From Xanthomonas sp. CFBP 8443 (GTDB lineage Bacteria > Pseudomonadota > Gammaproteobacteria > Xanthomonadales > Xanthomonadaceae), in the NCBI RefSeq assembly GCF_025666195.1, contig NZ_CP102592.1, forward strand, positions 2,356,001-2,420,000: a DNA stretch of 64,000 nucleotides. The letters are read 5' to 3'. The notes beneath the pieces are model-generated. The model had not been told where the DNA came from, searched no databases, and saw nothing but the letters and a program-made list of their open reading frames with translations. Shown here in pieces: positions 31,523-43,740 of the stretch. The stretch's first letter is position 1. The number at the start of each line of letters is the position of its first letter. The position numbers were made by a program, and so were the translations under genes.

Positions 31523-31556
31523 GGTACGGCAGGCGCTAAGCCGGCGCCTGCCGTAC
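31523..31556. terminator. perfect hairpin between rpfB and rpfF
   Basis: GGTACGGCAGGCGC and its exact complement (14-base arms) enclose a 6-base loop, nine bases after the rpfB stop as rpfB is read. There is no U-tract on the minus side, so it may be an attenuator or mRNA-stabilising structure rather than a strong terminator. About 110 bases remain between it and rpfF, enough for a separate rpfF promoter. Confidence 0.55.
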
Positions 31557-31564
31557 CGCGCGGA

Positions 31565-33247
31565 TCACTGCGGCTGGTTGTCGCGCAGCTCCCGCCGCAG
31601 GATCTTGCCGACATTGGTCTTGGGCAGTTCCTTGCGGAACTCGACGATGCGCGGGTGCTTGTAGCCGGTCAGGTTGGCGCGGGCGTGGGCCTTGACGTCC
31701 TCGGCGGTGAGGTTCGGGTCCTTCTTGACGATGACCACCTTGACCACTTCGCCGGATTTCTCGTCCGGCACCCCGACCGCGGCCACTTCCAGCACGCCGG
31801 GCATCATCGCGATCACGTCCTCGACCTCGTTCGGGTACACGTTGAAGCCGGAGACCAGGATCATGTCCTTCTTGCGGTCGACGATGTAGAAGAAGCCCTG
31901 CGGATCCATCCGCGCCATGTCGCCGGTGTGCAGCCAGCCGTCGGCATCGACGGCGCCGGCGGTCTCCTCCGGGCGCCGCCAGTAGCCCTTCATCACCTGC
32001 GGCCCCTTGATGCATAGCTCGCCGACCTCGCCGGGCGCCAGGGTCTGGCCCTGGTCGTCCTTGACGCAGGCGTCGGTGGACGGGATCGGCAAGCCGATGG
32101 CGCCGTTGTATTCCTGCAGCGTCAGCGGGTTGATGCAGGCCGCGGGCGAGGTCTCGGTCAGCCCGTAGGCCTCGACCAGGGTCACTCCGGTCACCTGCTT
32201 CCAGCGCTCGGCCACGGCGCGCTGCACCGCCATGCCGCCGCCCAGGGTGAACTTCAGCGCCGAGAAGTCCACCTTGTCGAAGCCGGGCGTGTTGAGCAGG
32301 CCGTTGAACAACGTGTTGACCCCGGTGAAGGCGGTGAAGCGGGTCTTCTGCAACTCCTTGACGAAGCCGGGCATGTCGCGCGGATTGCTGATCAGGTGGT
32401 TGAGGCCGCCGAGCTTCATGAACACCAGGCCGTTCGCGGTCAGCGCGAAGATGTGGTACAGCGGCAGCGCGGTGATGATGACTTCCTTGCCTTCCTCCAG
32501 CTTGCCGGACGCGGCGATCCAGGCGCCGGCCTGCAGCATGTTCGCGACCAGGTTGCGGTGGGTCAGCATCGCGCCCTTGGCCACCCCGGTGGTGCCGCCG
32601 GTGTACTGCAGGAAGGCGATGTCGTCCGGGTCGATGTCCAGCTGCGGCAGCGTGTGCAGGCGGCCCAGGGTGAGCGTGTCGCGGAAGCGCACCGCGTTGG
32701 GGATGTCGTAGTCGGGCACCAGCTTCTTGACGTACTTCAGCACGAAGTTGACCAGCGCGCCCTTCGGGAAGCCGAGCATGTCGCCCAGGCCGGTGGTGAT
32801 GACCTGCTTGAGCGGGGTGTCGGCCAGCACTTCCTGCACGGTCTTGCCGAAGTTGTCGATCACCACGATCGCGCTGGCGCCAGAATCGATCAGCTGGTGG
32901 CGCAGTTCGCGCGGCGTGTACAGCGGATTGACGTTGACCACGGTCATGCCGGCCAGCAGCACGCCGAAGGTGGCGATCGGGTACTGCAGGCAGTTGGGCA
33001 TCATCAGCGCGACGCGGTCGCCCTTCTTGAGCTGCAACTCGCCGAGCAGGTAGGCGGCGAAATGCCGGGCCAGTTCGCCGGCCTCGCGGTAGGTCAGGGT
33101 CTTGCCGAAGTTGCTGTAGGCCGGGCGGTCGCCGAACTTGGCGACGGAAGTTTCGAACACCGCTGCGACGGATCGGTACTCATTGACGTCGATCTCGGCG
33201 GGAATGCCGGCCGGATAACTCTGCAACCACGGACGTTCCTGACTCAT
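31565..33247 (-). CDS. rpfB: fatty acyl-CoA ligase RpfB
   Basis: The 560-residue AMP-forming long-chain acyl-CoA synthetase has [15 protein letters not shown] as the P-loop, [14 protein letters not shown], the adenylate motif [12 protein letters not shown], and the C-terminal [20 protein letters not shown] with YKHPRIVEF. RpfB activates free fatty acids and takes part in DSF turnover. I chose ATG 33247 ([11 protein letters not shown]) because it is preceded by GAGGGGGGAG; a longer frame upstream lacks such a site. Confidence 0.94.
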   Translation of the reverse strand: MSQERPWLQSYPAGIPAEIDVNEYRSVAAVFETSVAKFGDRPAYSNFGKTLTYREAGELARHFAAYLLGELQLKKGDRVALMMPNCLQYPIATFGVLLAGMTVVNVNPLYTPRELRHQLIDSGASAIVVIDNFGKTVQEVLADTPLKQVITTGLGDMLGFPKGALVNFVLKYVKKLVPDYDIPNAVRFRDTLTLGRLHTLPQLDIDPDDIAFLQYTGGTTGVAKGAMLTHRNLVANMLQAGAWIAASGKLEEGKEVIITALPLYHIFALTANGLVFMKLGGLNHLISNPRDMPGFVKELQKTRFTAFTGVNTLFNGLLNTPGFDKVDFSALKFTLGGGMAVQRAVAERWKQVTGVTLVEAYGLTETSPAACINPLTLQEYNGAIGLPIPSTDACVKDDQGQTLAPGEVGELCIKGPQVMKGYWRRPEETAGAVDADGWLHTGDMARMDPQGFFYIVDRKKDMILVSGFNVYPNEVEDVIAMMPGVLEVAAVGVPDEKSGEVVKVVIVKKDPNLTAEDVKAHARANLTGYKHPRIVEFRKELPKTNVGKILRRELRDNQPQ

Positions 33248-33354
33248 GTACTCCCCCCTCGTGTGGAATGCTGCCGCACGCCGACGCAACGCTGCGGCGT
33301 GGCGAGTGGCAGGATACCGTTCCGCATGGAAAAGGCGAAACCGAGGAGAATCCG

Positions 33355-33789
33355 GTGCGACAGGCAATGGCGTGGGGATGGGGGTGTGCGATGGCGCTGG
33401 CGTTGCTCGGCTGCCAGCGCGATTCGGCGGAACAGCGGCTGCGCAAGGACATGGCCGCCATGCAGGCGGCGGTGGAGGAACGCCGGCCGCGCGACGCGAT
33501 GGCGGCGGTGGCCGACGATTTCGTCGGCGAGGCGGGGATGGATCGTGTTGCGCTGCACAACCTGTTGCGCGCGCAATTCCTGGCCAACGCGCGGATCGGC
33601 GTGAGCACCGGGCCGCTGTCGATCCAGTTGCAGGGCAGCGACGCCACGGTGCATTTCGATGCGGTGGTCAGCGGCGGCGACGGACGTCTATTGCCGGAGC
33701 GGATGCAGCGCTATGCGGTGGTCACGGGCTGGCGCGAGCAGGATGGCCAGTGGCGGTTGCGGCATGCGCAATGGAGCGCGGCACCGTAG
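33355..33789 (+). CDS. small lipoprotein with NTF2/SnoaL-like domain
   Basis: The 144-residue product starts GTG at 33355, preceded by GAGGAGA. A lipoprotein signal with lipobox LALLGC leaves Cys near residue 19. The remaining 125 residues have the helix-then-sheet order of NTF2-like domains ([23 protein letters not shown], later [15 protein letters not shown]). It is probably anchored in the outer or inner membrane facing the periplasm. It is divergent from rpfB, and its promoter must overlap the rpfB leader region. Confidence 0.78.
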   Translation: MRQAMAWGWGCAMALALLGCQRDSAEQRLRKDMAAMQAAVEERRPRDAMAAVADDFVGEAGMDRVALHNLLRAQFLANARIGVSTGPLSIQLQGSDATVHFDAVVSGGDGRLLPERMQRYAVVTGWREQDGQWRLRHAQWSAAP

Positions 33790-33929
33790 CGACGCAAAGT
33801 GTGCGTGTGCGCTGACGGTTATCGCCCCATTGCAAGAACAGGGCGCATTCGCCATCGATGTAACCGGAGCCCCACGTCGAACGCCGTGCCCGTGCCGGAT
33901 CGTGCACGGCCACACGCTTTTGCATGAAC

Positions 33930-33960
33930 GCGCGCGGCGCCCGTGCAGGACGCCGCGCGC
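33930..33960. terminator. GC hairpin between the lipoprotein gene and acnA
   Basis: GCGCGCGGCG and its complement (10-base arms, 11-base loop) sit between two convergent genes, ten bases from the acnA stop. No long U-run follows on either strand. Confidence 0.5.
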
Positions 33961-33970
33961 GGCTGCAGCC

Positions 33971-36739
<2,769 letters not shown>

Positions 36740-36850
36740 CACGGAACTCCTATGGCGTCGCGGCTGTAGGGACTGCGGTCATTCTGACCCATTCAGTGTG
36801 TATGGAGGGTGTTACCGGCGCTGTATGCGGGCTTGAGTATGACGCTTCAA

Positions 36851-36871
36851 GTATGTAAAATTCGTGCATAC
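36851..36871 (+). promoter_or_regulatory. inverted repeat upstream of vapB, probable operator
   Basis: GTATGTA (36851-36857) and TGCATAC (36865-36871) form an inverted repeat with one mismatch and a 7-base centre, 15 bases before the vapB ATG. VapB proteins with an N-terminal AbrB fold usually repress their own promoter at such a site. It is AT-richer than its surroundings. Confidence 0.55.
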
Positions 36872-36886
36872 CTTGTGGAGGCCACC

Positions 36887-37144
36887 ATGGAAGCCACCGT
36901 CGCCGAGCGCGGTCAGATCACCTTGCCCAAGGCCGTGCGCGATGCGCTGGGCCTGAGCAAGGGCACCATCCTGAAGGTGGAGCTGGACGGCGGCCGCATC
37001 ATCCTGCGCAAGAGCGTGGACGATGCGATCTCGCGCGCGCGCGGCCGCTTCAAGCTCGACGGCTTCGCCAGCACCGACGAGGCGATGCGCGCGATCCGCG
37101 GCCGTGCGCCGGGCGATCCGTTCGAGCCCGACACCAAGGCATGA
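36887..37144 (+). CDS. vapB: VapB-type antitoxin with AbrB/MazE domain
   Basis: The 85-residue product has an N-terminal swapped-hairpin AbrB domain (TVAERGQITLPKAVRDALGLSKG). The C-terminal tail (ARGRFKLDGFASTDEAMRAIRGR) probably wraps the toxin. The start ATG at 36887 follows GTGGAGG. Its stop overlaps the toxin ATG by four bases (ATGA at 37141-37144). The pair sits between acnA and acnB. Confidence 0.85.
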   Translation: MEATVAERGQITLPKAVRDALGLSKGTILKVELDGGRIILRKSVDDAISRARGRFKLDGFASTDEAMRAIRGRAPGDPFEPDTKA

Positions 37145-37548
37145 TCGCGATCGACTCGTCCGTGCTGGTGGACCTGCTGGCCGACGGCCCGCAGGCCGAC
37201 GCCACCGAAGCCTGCCTGCGCCAGTGCCTGAGCACCGGCCCGGTGGTGGTGTGCGACATCGTCCTGGCCGAGGTGTGCAGCGCGCTGCGCGACGGCGCCG
37301 AGGCGCTGTCGGTGCTGGAGGACATGAGCATCCGCTTCAACGCGCTGGAGGCCAAGTCGGCGTTGCGCGCCGGCGAGATGCAGCGCCGCTTCCGCGCCCG
37401 CGGCGGCAAGCGCGAGCGGGTGGTGGCCGATTTCCTGATCGGTGCCCATGCGCTGCTGCAATGCGACGGCCTGATCACCCGCGACGACGGCTTTTTCCGC
37501 GACTACTTCAAGGGCCTGAAGATCATCGTGCCCAAGCCGGCCGCCTGA
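37141..37548 (+). CDS. vapC: VapC-type PIN-domain toxin
   Basis: The 135-residue PIN ribonuclease has the first acidic residue in [14 protein letters not shown], a central Glu in [12 protein letters not shown], Asp in [13 protein letters not shown], and [12 protein letters not shown] at the end. These four acidic positions bind Mg2+ in the family. It is translationally coupled to the antitoxin. The substrate RNA is not predictable. Confidence 0.87.
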   Translation: MIAIDSSVLVDLLADGPQADATEACLRQCLSTGPVVVCDIVLAEVCSALRDGAEALSVLEDMSIRFNALEAKSALRAGEMQRRFRARGGKRERVVADFLIGAHALLQCDGLITRDDGFFRDYFKGLKIIVPKPAA

Positions 37549-37600
37549 CGCCGCGCATCCGCTTACCGCTCATCCCCACCGAAATTCCCGGAGAACCCGC

Positions 37601-40192
37601 ATGTTGGAAGCCTACCGCCACCACGTCGCAGAGCGCGCCGCGCTCGGAATCCCGCCGCTGCCGCTGAGCGCGCAGCAGACCGCCGAGGTCATCGAGCTGC
37701 TGAAGCAGCCGCCGGCCGGCGAGGAGGCGTTCCTGGTCGAGCTGCTGAGCCAGCGCGTGCCGGCCGGCGTCGACGACGCCGCCAAGGTCAAGGCCTCGTA
37801 CCTGGCCGCGCTCGCCTTCGGCACCGAGAAGAGCGCGCTGATCAGTCCGACCCGCGCCACCGAGCTGCTCGGCACCATGCTCGGCGGCTACAACATCCAT
37901 CCGCTGATCGAGCTGCTGGACAACGCCGAGCTCGGCGCGGTCGCCGCCGAAGGCCTGAAGCACACCCTGCTGATCTTCGATGCGTTCCACGACGTGCAGG
38001 AAAAGGCCGAGGCCGGCAACGCGCACGCCAAGGCGGTGCTGCAGAGCTGGGCCGATGCCGAGTGGTTCACCAGCAAGCCGGAAGTGCCGCAGAGCCTGAC
38101 CGTCACCGTGTTCAAGGTGCCGGGCGAGACCAACACCGACGACCTGTCGCCGGCGCCGGACGCGACCACGCGCCCGGACATCCCCATGCACGCGCTGGCG
38201 ATGCTGAAGAACAAGCGCGACGGCGCCGCGTTCCAGCCGGAGGAGGACGGCAAGCGCGGCCCGATCCAGGCCATCGCCGAGCTCAAGGCCAAGGGCCACC
38301 TGGTCGCCTACGTCGGCGACGTGGTCGGTACCGGTTCCAGCCGCAAGTCGGCGACCAACTCGGTGCTGTGGTGGACCGGTGAGGACATCCCGTACATCCC
38401 CAACAAGCGTTTCGGCGGCGTGTGCCTGGGTTCAAAGATCGCGCCGATCTTCTACAACACGATGGAAGACGCCGGCGCGCTGCCGATCGAGCTGGACGTG
38501 TCGCAGATGGAGCACGGCGACGTGGTCGAGCTGCGTCCGTACGACGGCAAGGCGCTGAAGAACGGCCAGGTGATCGCCGAATTCGCGATGAAGTCGGACG
38601 TGCTGTTCGACGAAGTGCGTGCCGGTGGCCGCATCCCGCTGATCGTCGGCCGCGGCCTGACCGCCAAGGCGCGCGAGTTCCTGGGCCTGCCGGCCTCGGA
38701 CCTGTTCCGCCTGCCGATGGTGCCCGCCGATACCGGCAAGGGCTTCTCGCTGGCGCAGAAGATGGTCGGCCGCGCCTGCGGCCTGCCGGAAGGCAAGGGC
38801 ATGCGTCCGGGCACCTACTGCGAACCGAAGATGACCTCGGTGGGTTCGCAGGACACCACCGGGCCGATGACCCGCGACGAGCTGAAGGACCTGGCCTGCC
38901 TGGGCTTCTCCGCCGACCTGGTGATGCAGTCGTTCTGCCACACCGCCGCGTATCCGAAGCCGGTCGACGTCAAGACCCACCACACCCTGCCGGAGTTCAT
39001 CTCCACCCGCGGCGGCGTGTCGCTGCGTCCGGGCGACGGCGTGATCCACAGCTGGCTCAACCGCATGCTGCTGCCCGACACCGTCGGCACCGGCGGCGAC
39101 TCGCACACCCGCTTCCCGATCGGCATCTCGTTCCCGGCCGGCTCCGGCCTGGTCGCCTTCGCCGCGGCCACCGGCGTGATGCCGCTGGACATGCCGGAGA
39201 GCGTGCTGGTGCGCTTCAAGGGCGAGATGCAGCCGGGCGTGACCCTGCGCGATCTGGTCAACGCGATCCCGCTGTACGCGATCAAGGACGGCCTGCTGAC
39301 CGTCGCCAAGCAGGGCAAGAAGAACATCTTCTCCGGCCGCATCCTGGAGATCGAAGGCTTGCCGAACTTGAAGGTGGAGCAGGCGTTCGAACTGTCCGAC
39401 GCCTCGGCCGAGCGCTCCGCCGCCGGCTGCAGCGTGCGCCTGAACAAGGAACCGATCGTCGAGTACCTCACCAGCAACATCACCCTGCTGCGCTGGATGA
39501 TCGCCGAAGGCTACGCCGATGCGCGCACCCTGGGCCGCCGCATCAAGAAGATGGAAGAGTGGCTGGCCGATCCGCAGCTGCTCGAGCCCGATGCCGATGC
39601 CGAGTACGCCGCGGTGATCGAGATCGACCTGGCCGACATCCACGAGCCGATCGTGGCGTGCCCGAACGATCCGGACGACGTCAAGACGCTGTCCGAAGTC
39701 GCCGGCGCGGCGATCGACGAAGTGTTCATCGGCTCGTGCATGACCAACATCGGCCACTTCCGCGCCGCGGCCAAGCTGCTGGAAGGCAAGCGCGACATCC
39801 CGACCCGCCTGTGGGTCGCGCCGCCGACCAAGATGGACGCCTCCGAGCTGACCAAGGAAGGCCACTACGGCACCTTCGGCGCGGCCGGCGCGCGCATGGA
39901 GATGCCGGGCTGCTCGCTGTGCATGGGCAACCAGGCGCAGGCGCGCGAGGGCGCCACGGTGTTCTCCACCTCCACCCGCAACTTCCCCAACCGGCTGGGC
40001 CGCAACACCAACGTCTATTTGGGCTCGGCGGAACTGGCGGCGATCTGTTCGCGCCTGGGCCGCATCCCGACCAAGGACGAGTACATGGCCGACGTGGGCG
40101 TGATCAAGACCAGCGGCGAGCAGATCTACCGCTACATGAACTTCGACCAGATCCAGGAATACCAGGACGTGGCCGATACGGTCGCCGCCTGA
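37601..40192 (+). CDS. acnB: aconitate hydratase B
   Basis: The 863-residue product has the AcnB layout: N-terminal HEAT-like domain ([14 protein letters not shown]), swivel domain with [16 protein letters not shown], then the catalytic part. Cluster Cys lie in [22 protein letters not shown] and [13 protein letters not shown]. It is the usual housekeeping TCA-cycle aconitase. It starts 52 bases after vapC and is followed by a strong terminator. Confidence 0.97.
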   Translation: MLEAYRHHVAERAALGIPPLPLSAQQTAEVIELLKQPPAGEEAFLVELLSQRVPAGVDDAAKVKASYLAALAFGTEKSALISPTRATELLGTMLGGYNIHPLIELLDNAELGAVAAEGLKHTLLIFDAFHDVQEKAEAGNAHAKAVLQSWADAEWFTSKPEVPQSLTVTVFKVPGETNTDDLSPAPDATTRPDIPMHALAMLKNKRDGAAFQPEEDGKRGPIQAIAELKAKGHLVAYVGDVVGTGSSRKSATNSVLWWTGEDIPYIPNKRFGGVCLGSKIAPIFYNTMEDAGALPIELDVSQMEHGDVVELRPYDGKALKNGQVIAEFAMKSDVLFDEVRAGGRIPLIVGRGLTAKAREFLGLPASDLFRLPMVPADTGKGFSLAQKMVGRACGLPEGKGMRPGTYCEPKMTSVGSQDTTGPMTRDELKDLACLGFSADLVMQSFCHTAAYPKPVDVKTHHTLPEFISTRGGVSLRPGDGVIHSWLNRMLLPDTVGTGGDSHTRFPIGISFPAGSGLVAFAAATGVMPLDMPESVLVRFKGEMQPGVTLRDLVNAIPLYAIKDGLLTVAKQGKKNIFSGRILEIEGLPNLKVEQAFELSDASAERSAAGCSVRLNKEPIVEYLTSNITLLRWMIAEGYADARTLGRRIKKMEEWLADPQLLEPDADAEYAAVIEIDLADIHEPIVACPNDPDDVKTLSEVAGAAIDEVFIGSCMTNIGHFRAAAKLLEGKRDIPTRLWVAPPTKMDASELTKEGHYGTFGAAGARMEMPGCSLCMGNQAQAREGATVFSTSTRNFPNRLGRNTNVYLGSAELAAICSRLGRIPTKDEYMADVGVIKTSGEQIYRYMNFDQIQEYQDVADTVAA

Positions 40193-40213
40193 TCCTGGCG
40201 GTCGAGCGCTGTA

Positions 40214-40246
40214 ACGAAAAAGCCCGGCGATGCCGGGCTTTTTCGT
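40214..40246 (+). terminator. intrinsic terminator after acnB
   Basis: ACGAAAAAGCCCGGC, GAT, then GCCGGGCTTTTTCGT: 15-base perfect arms with a U-tract, 22 bases after the stop. The A-run on the left makes it bidirectional. Confidence 0.93.
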
Positions 40247-40414
40247 TTGCGGCGTGCGCCGGTGGCGCTGTGCCGCCGCGATGTGCGTTCTGGCCGGTCG
40301 CGGGTGGGTTTGGTTGGTCCGGGGTCGTGCAGAACGGTCCGTGCAAGCGCGCGCGTGCGCTTGCGGACGTCTGTGCGGCGGATCGTCGGTCCTGACGCGA
40401 TCCTGGCGCGGCAA

Positions 40415-40682
40415 GTCGCGCCGCTTCGTTCGTCGCGACTGAAGTCGCTCCCACAGGGAAGCTTGGCGAGGCGATGGTTCGCCAACGCAGGACGGCGACG
40501 TGCCGGCGTGTGTGTGGGCAGAGCTCAACGCCGGCTGCACCAATTCCAGTTCTCCGCGGCGTCTGTCGCGACTGAAGTCGCTCCTACAGGGGAGGGAGAG
40601 CTTGGTGGCGCGAGGGTTCGCCAGCGCAGGACGGCAGCGTGGCGGCAGTTGTGGGAGGGACTTCAGTCCCGACTGCACCAAT
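40415..40682. repeat. REP-type palindromes downstream of acnB
   Basis: Three palindromes of the family seen at 1-533 occur here: TCGCGACTGAAGTCGCTCC near 40434, the same near 40566, and GGGAGGGACTTCAGTCCCGAC near 40653. The 40247-40762 gap contains no gene that I can support. Confidence 0.82.
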
Positions 40683-40762
40683 CTGGCGAGTCTCCGCTGC
40701 GCCTGAAACCGCCCCGCAGGATGCTTGGCGACATCAACACTTGTTCGCTAGTACAAAGCCAC

Positions 40763-43684
40763 TCAGGCGGCTTCCACCCGGTTGCGGCCGTTTTCCTTGG
40801 CCCGGTACAGGGCCTGGTCGGCGCGGTCGGTCAGGCGCGTGCTCGACAGGTTGGCGCTCGGCCATTTGCTGGCGCAGCCGACGCTGACGGTCACCAGCCG
40901 ATGGCTGGCGTCCGGTGCGTGCAGCACCGCGCAGTCCAGTACCGCCTGGCGCAGGCGTTCGCCGACGGCGAGCGCGGCGGCGGTATCGCAGCCGGGCAGC
41001 AGCGCCACGAATTCCTCGCCGCCGTAGCGCGCCAGCACGCCGTCCTCGCGCAGTTGCGCCGCCATCGCCAGGGCGACCGTGCGCAGGCAGTCGTCGCCGG
41101 CCAGATGGCCGTAGTGGTCGTTGAAGCGCTTGAACTCGTCGATGTCGATCATCAGCAGCGACAACGGCCGCTGCTGCGCCTGCATCTGCTCCCACAAGCG
41201 CTGCTGGCTTTCGACGAAATGGCGGTGGTTGGCGATGCCGGTGACCGGATCGCGCTGCGCCTGGTCGGCGAGGCGGCGGTTGGCCTGCTCCAGTTCGTGG
41301 GTGCGCGTGCGCACCAGTCGCGCCAGCAGGTCGCGGTGACGGCGCAGCCGGTAGCCGTGGACGCGCCAGCCGAGCAGCAGCGCGGCAACCAGCGACAGCA
41401 CCGCCGCACCCCAGCTCAGCGGCGACAGGTACCACGGCGACGGCTGCCGGAAGCGCAGCCTTGCCGGCGCGGCCGACCAGGCGCCGGTGTCGCTGCGCGC
41501 GATGATCTCCAGCGTGCTGTCCTCCCACGGCAGCAGCGGGAAGTGCAGGCTGCGCTGTGCGCCGATGTCGGTCCAGGCCGGGTCCTGCCCGGGACGCGTC
41601 AGGCGGTAGCGGAAGCGGGTCTTTTCCGGCGCGCTGAGGTTGATCGCGGTGAACTCCACTTCGATGTCGTGGCTGTGCGGCGGCAGGCGCAGTTCCGTCG
41701 CCAGCGGCACGCTGCGGCCGCCGACGGCGAGCGACTGGATGCGCACCGGCGGCGCCTGCGCGCGGCGGCGGCCGAGCGCCAGCGGATCGATCTCGGCGAA
41801 GCCGGAAATCAGCGGGAACCACAGCTTACCGGCGCTGTCGCGCAGGCATGCCGGCTGGCCGCCGCCGTTGGTTTCGGCCGGCTCCAGGCCGTCGCTTTCG
41901 GAAAAGCCGATCGCGCTCAGCTCCTGGCTGCCGCTGGCGGCCTTGGCCAGTTGCTCCGGCGGCAGCAGCGAAATGCCGCGGTTGCCGCTGAGCCACAGCC
42001 CGCCCTGCGCGTCGGCGACCATGCACGAGACCACGTCGTCGAACAGGCCGCTGCCGCGATCGAAGCGCTGCACGCGGCCGCCGGCGATGCGGTTGAGCCC
42101 GCCGCCGTAGGTGCCGATCCACAAGGTACCGTCGGGCTGCTCGTACAGCGAGCGCACGAAGCGGCTGGACAGGCCGTTGGCGGTGCCCCAGCGTTCCACC
42201 ACCCGCTGCCGCCGCCAGCGCACCACGCCTTCGCCGCCGGCCAGCCACAGCCCGCCCTGCTGCGCAGGCTGGATCAGGGTGACGCTGCCGGGCAGCCCGG
42301 GAATGGCCTGCGGCGTGCCGGTCTCGCCGCCAGCGCCGACCGCGATGGCATAGACGCCGTGGCCGCTGGCGACCAGCAGCTTGTTCTTGGCGGTACGGTA
42401 CAGGGCGCGGATCGGCAACTGGTCCGGCCAATGCGCGATCAGCCGCAGCGCCTGGCTGCGGTAGTCGTCGCTGTCGCGCGCCGCGCGGTCGTCCTGCGCG
42501 TCCGGCGCCAGATAGCCGACGCGGCCGTCCACTGTGCCGATCCACAGTCCGCCGGCCTCGTCGCGGTGCAGCGACCACACGCACTCGTTGCCGAGCGTGC
42601 GTTGCAGCGACCAACTGCGCAGGCGCCCGCTGGGCGCATCCCAGTGCCGCAGGCCGCCGCAGACGGTGCCCAGCCACAGGCCGCCGCTGCCGTCGCCGAT
42701 CACCGGCAGGCCGGGCAGGTCCATGCCCTGCTGCGGATCGTTGAGCAGGCCGATGCGCGAGCGCGCGATGCGCAGCAGGCCGCGCGCGTTGCTGCCCAGC
42801 CACAGGTTGCCGTCGCGATCGTTGAGCAGGCTGTGCGCCGCCGGCAGCGCCGGGGTCGCCAGCGGGCGCAGCCCGGCGCCATCGTCGTCGTCGCGGAACA
42901 CCCGGCCGTCGACATCCAGCGCCCACAGGCGTTGCTGCGCATCGCGGGCCAGCGCCTGCGCGCCGCGCACCGGCGCCGGCTGCGGCAGCCATTGCCGGCG
43001 CACCGTGTCGTAGCGGTGCAGGGCGCCGCCGGCGCCCACCCACAGCACGCTGCCTTCGCTGAAAAGGGAATTGATCCGGGTTTCCCCGGCCGGCAGCGGC
43101 ACCGCCTGGCGCTGCCCGCGGCGCAGCCGCCACAGGCCTTGCCCACCCAGATAGAGCTGCGCGTCGCCACCGAGCGCGGCAGCCATGTCCAGCGCCTGCG
43201 GATGGTGTTCGAGGGTGCGCAGCGTGCGCGGGTCGATCCGGTACGCGCCGGCGCTGCTCAGCACCCACACGCTGTGGTCGGCGGCGGCGACGAAGCGTCG
43301 GATCAGGCAGCGGCCGCCGCACACGTCCAGGCGCAGGAAGCGGCCGTCGCGATAGACGCTGACCCCGGCGTCCTCGCTGCCGATCCACAGCTGGCCGCGC
43401 GCGTCCTCGAACAGCTGCAGGATCCGGTCGCTGGACGGGCCGCTGTCGGCCAGGCTGCGGTAGACGCTGAAGTCGCTGCCGTCGAAGCGCGCCAGTCCGC
43501 CGAAGGTGCCAAGCCACAGGAAGCCGTCGCGATCCTGCACGATCGCGTTCACCGAATTCTGCGGCAGGCCGTCGTCGGTGGAGAAGCGGCGCACGACCTC
43601 GGGATAGGCAGGGCGCAGCGTCTGCGCGGCGAGCGCGGCACTGGCGGACAGCAACAGCAGCGACAGCAGGAAGCGGATCGGCAT
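40763..43684 (-). CDS. periplasmic propeller sensor with GGDEF output (diguanylate cyclase candidate)
   Basis: The 973-residue product has a signal sequence (FLLSLLLLSASAALA). Two seven-bladed propeller regions follow, made of Reg_prop-type repeats with the pattern D..GxLWxGT, for example NLWLGSNARGL and GLWIGTVDGRVG. Then come a Y_Y_Y-like Ig domain (VEFTAINLSAPEKTRFRYRL), one membrane helix (about residues 755-775), and a GGDEF domain with GGEEF at 888-892. The active site is intact; a canonical RxxD inhibitory site at the usual spacing is not evident. This is the layout of hybrid sensors that detect periplasmic sugars, here coupled to c-di-GMP synthesis. It follows the EAL gene by 56 bases. 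Confidence 0.92.
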   Translation of the reverse strand: MPIRFLLSLLLLSASAALAAQTLRPAYPEVVRRFSTDDGLPQNSVNAIVQDRDGFLWLGTFGGLARFDGSDFSVYRSLADSGPSSDRILQLFEDARGQLWIGSEDAGVSVYRDGRFLRLDVCGGRCLIRRFVAAADHSVWVLSSAGAYRIDPRTLRTLEHHPQALDMAAALGGDAQLYLGGQGLWRLRRGQRQAVPLPAGETRINSLFSEGSVLWVGAGGALHRYDTVRRQWLPQPAPVRGAQALARDAQQRLWALDVDGRVFRDDDDGAGLRPLATPALPAAHSLLNDRDGNLWLGSNARGLLRIARSRIGLLNDPQQGMDLPGLPVIGDGSGGLWLGTVCGGLRHWDAPSGRLRSWSLQRTLGNECVWSLHRDEAGGLWIGTVDGRVGYLAPDAQDDRAARDSDDYRSQALRLIAHWPDQLPIRALYRTAKNKLLVASGHGVYAIAVGAGGETGTPQAIPGLPGSVTLIQPAQQGGLWLAGGEGVVRWRRQRVVERWGTANGLSSRFVRSLYEQPDGTLWIGTYGGGLNRIAGGRVQRFDRGSGLFDDVVSCMVADAQGGLWLSGNRGISLLPPEQLAKAASGSQELSAIGFSESDGLEPAETNGGGQPACLRDSAGKLWFPLISGFAEIDPLALGRRRAQAPPVRIQSLAVGGRSVPLATELRLPPHSHDIEVEFTAINLSAPEKTRFRYRLTRPGQDPAWTDIGAQRSLHFPLLPWEDSTLEIIARSDTGAWSAAPARLRFRQPSPWYLSPLSWGAAVLSLVAALLLGWRVHGYRLRRHRDLLARLVRTRTHELEQANRRLADQAQRDPVTGIANHRHFVESQQRLWEQMQAQQRPLSLLMIDIDEFKRFNDHYGHLAGDDCLRTVALAMAAQLREDGVLARYGGEEFVALLPGCDTAAALAVGERLRQAVLDCAVLHAPDASHRLVTVSVGCASKWPSANLSSTRLTDRADQALYRAKENGRNRVEAA

Positions 43685-43740
43685 TGCGCGAGAGCGATGA
43701 AAAAGTGATCCGGATCAAGCAATATCTGTGCCGCAACCCG

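Noticed and set aside
33248..33367. Forty-residue N-terminal extension of RpfB
   Set aside because: The extension is not seen in known RpfB and the ATG at 33247 has a far better ribosome site.
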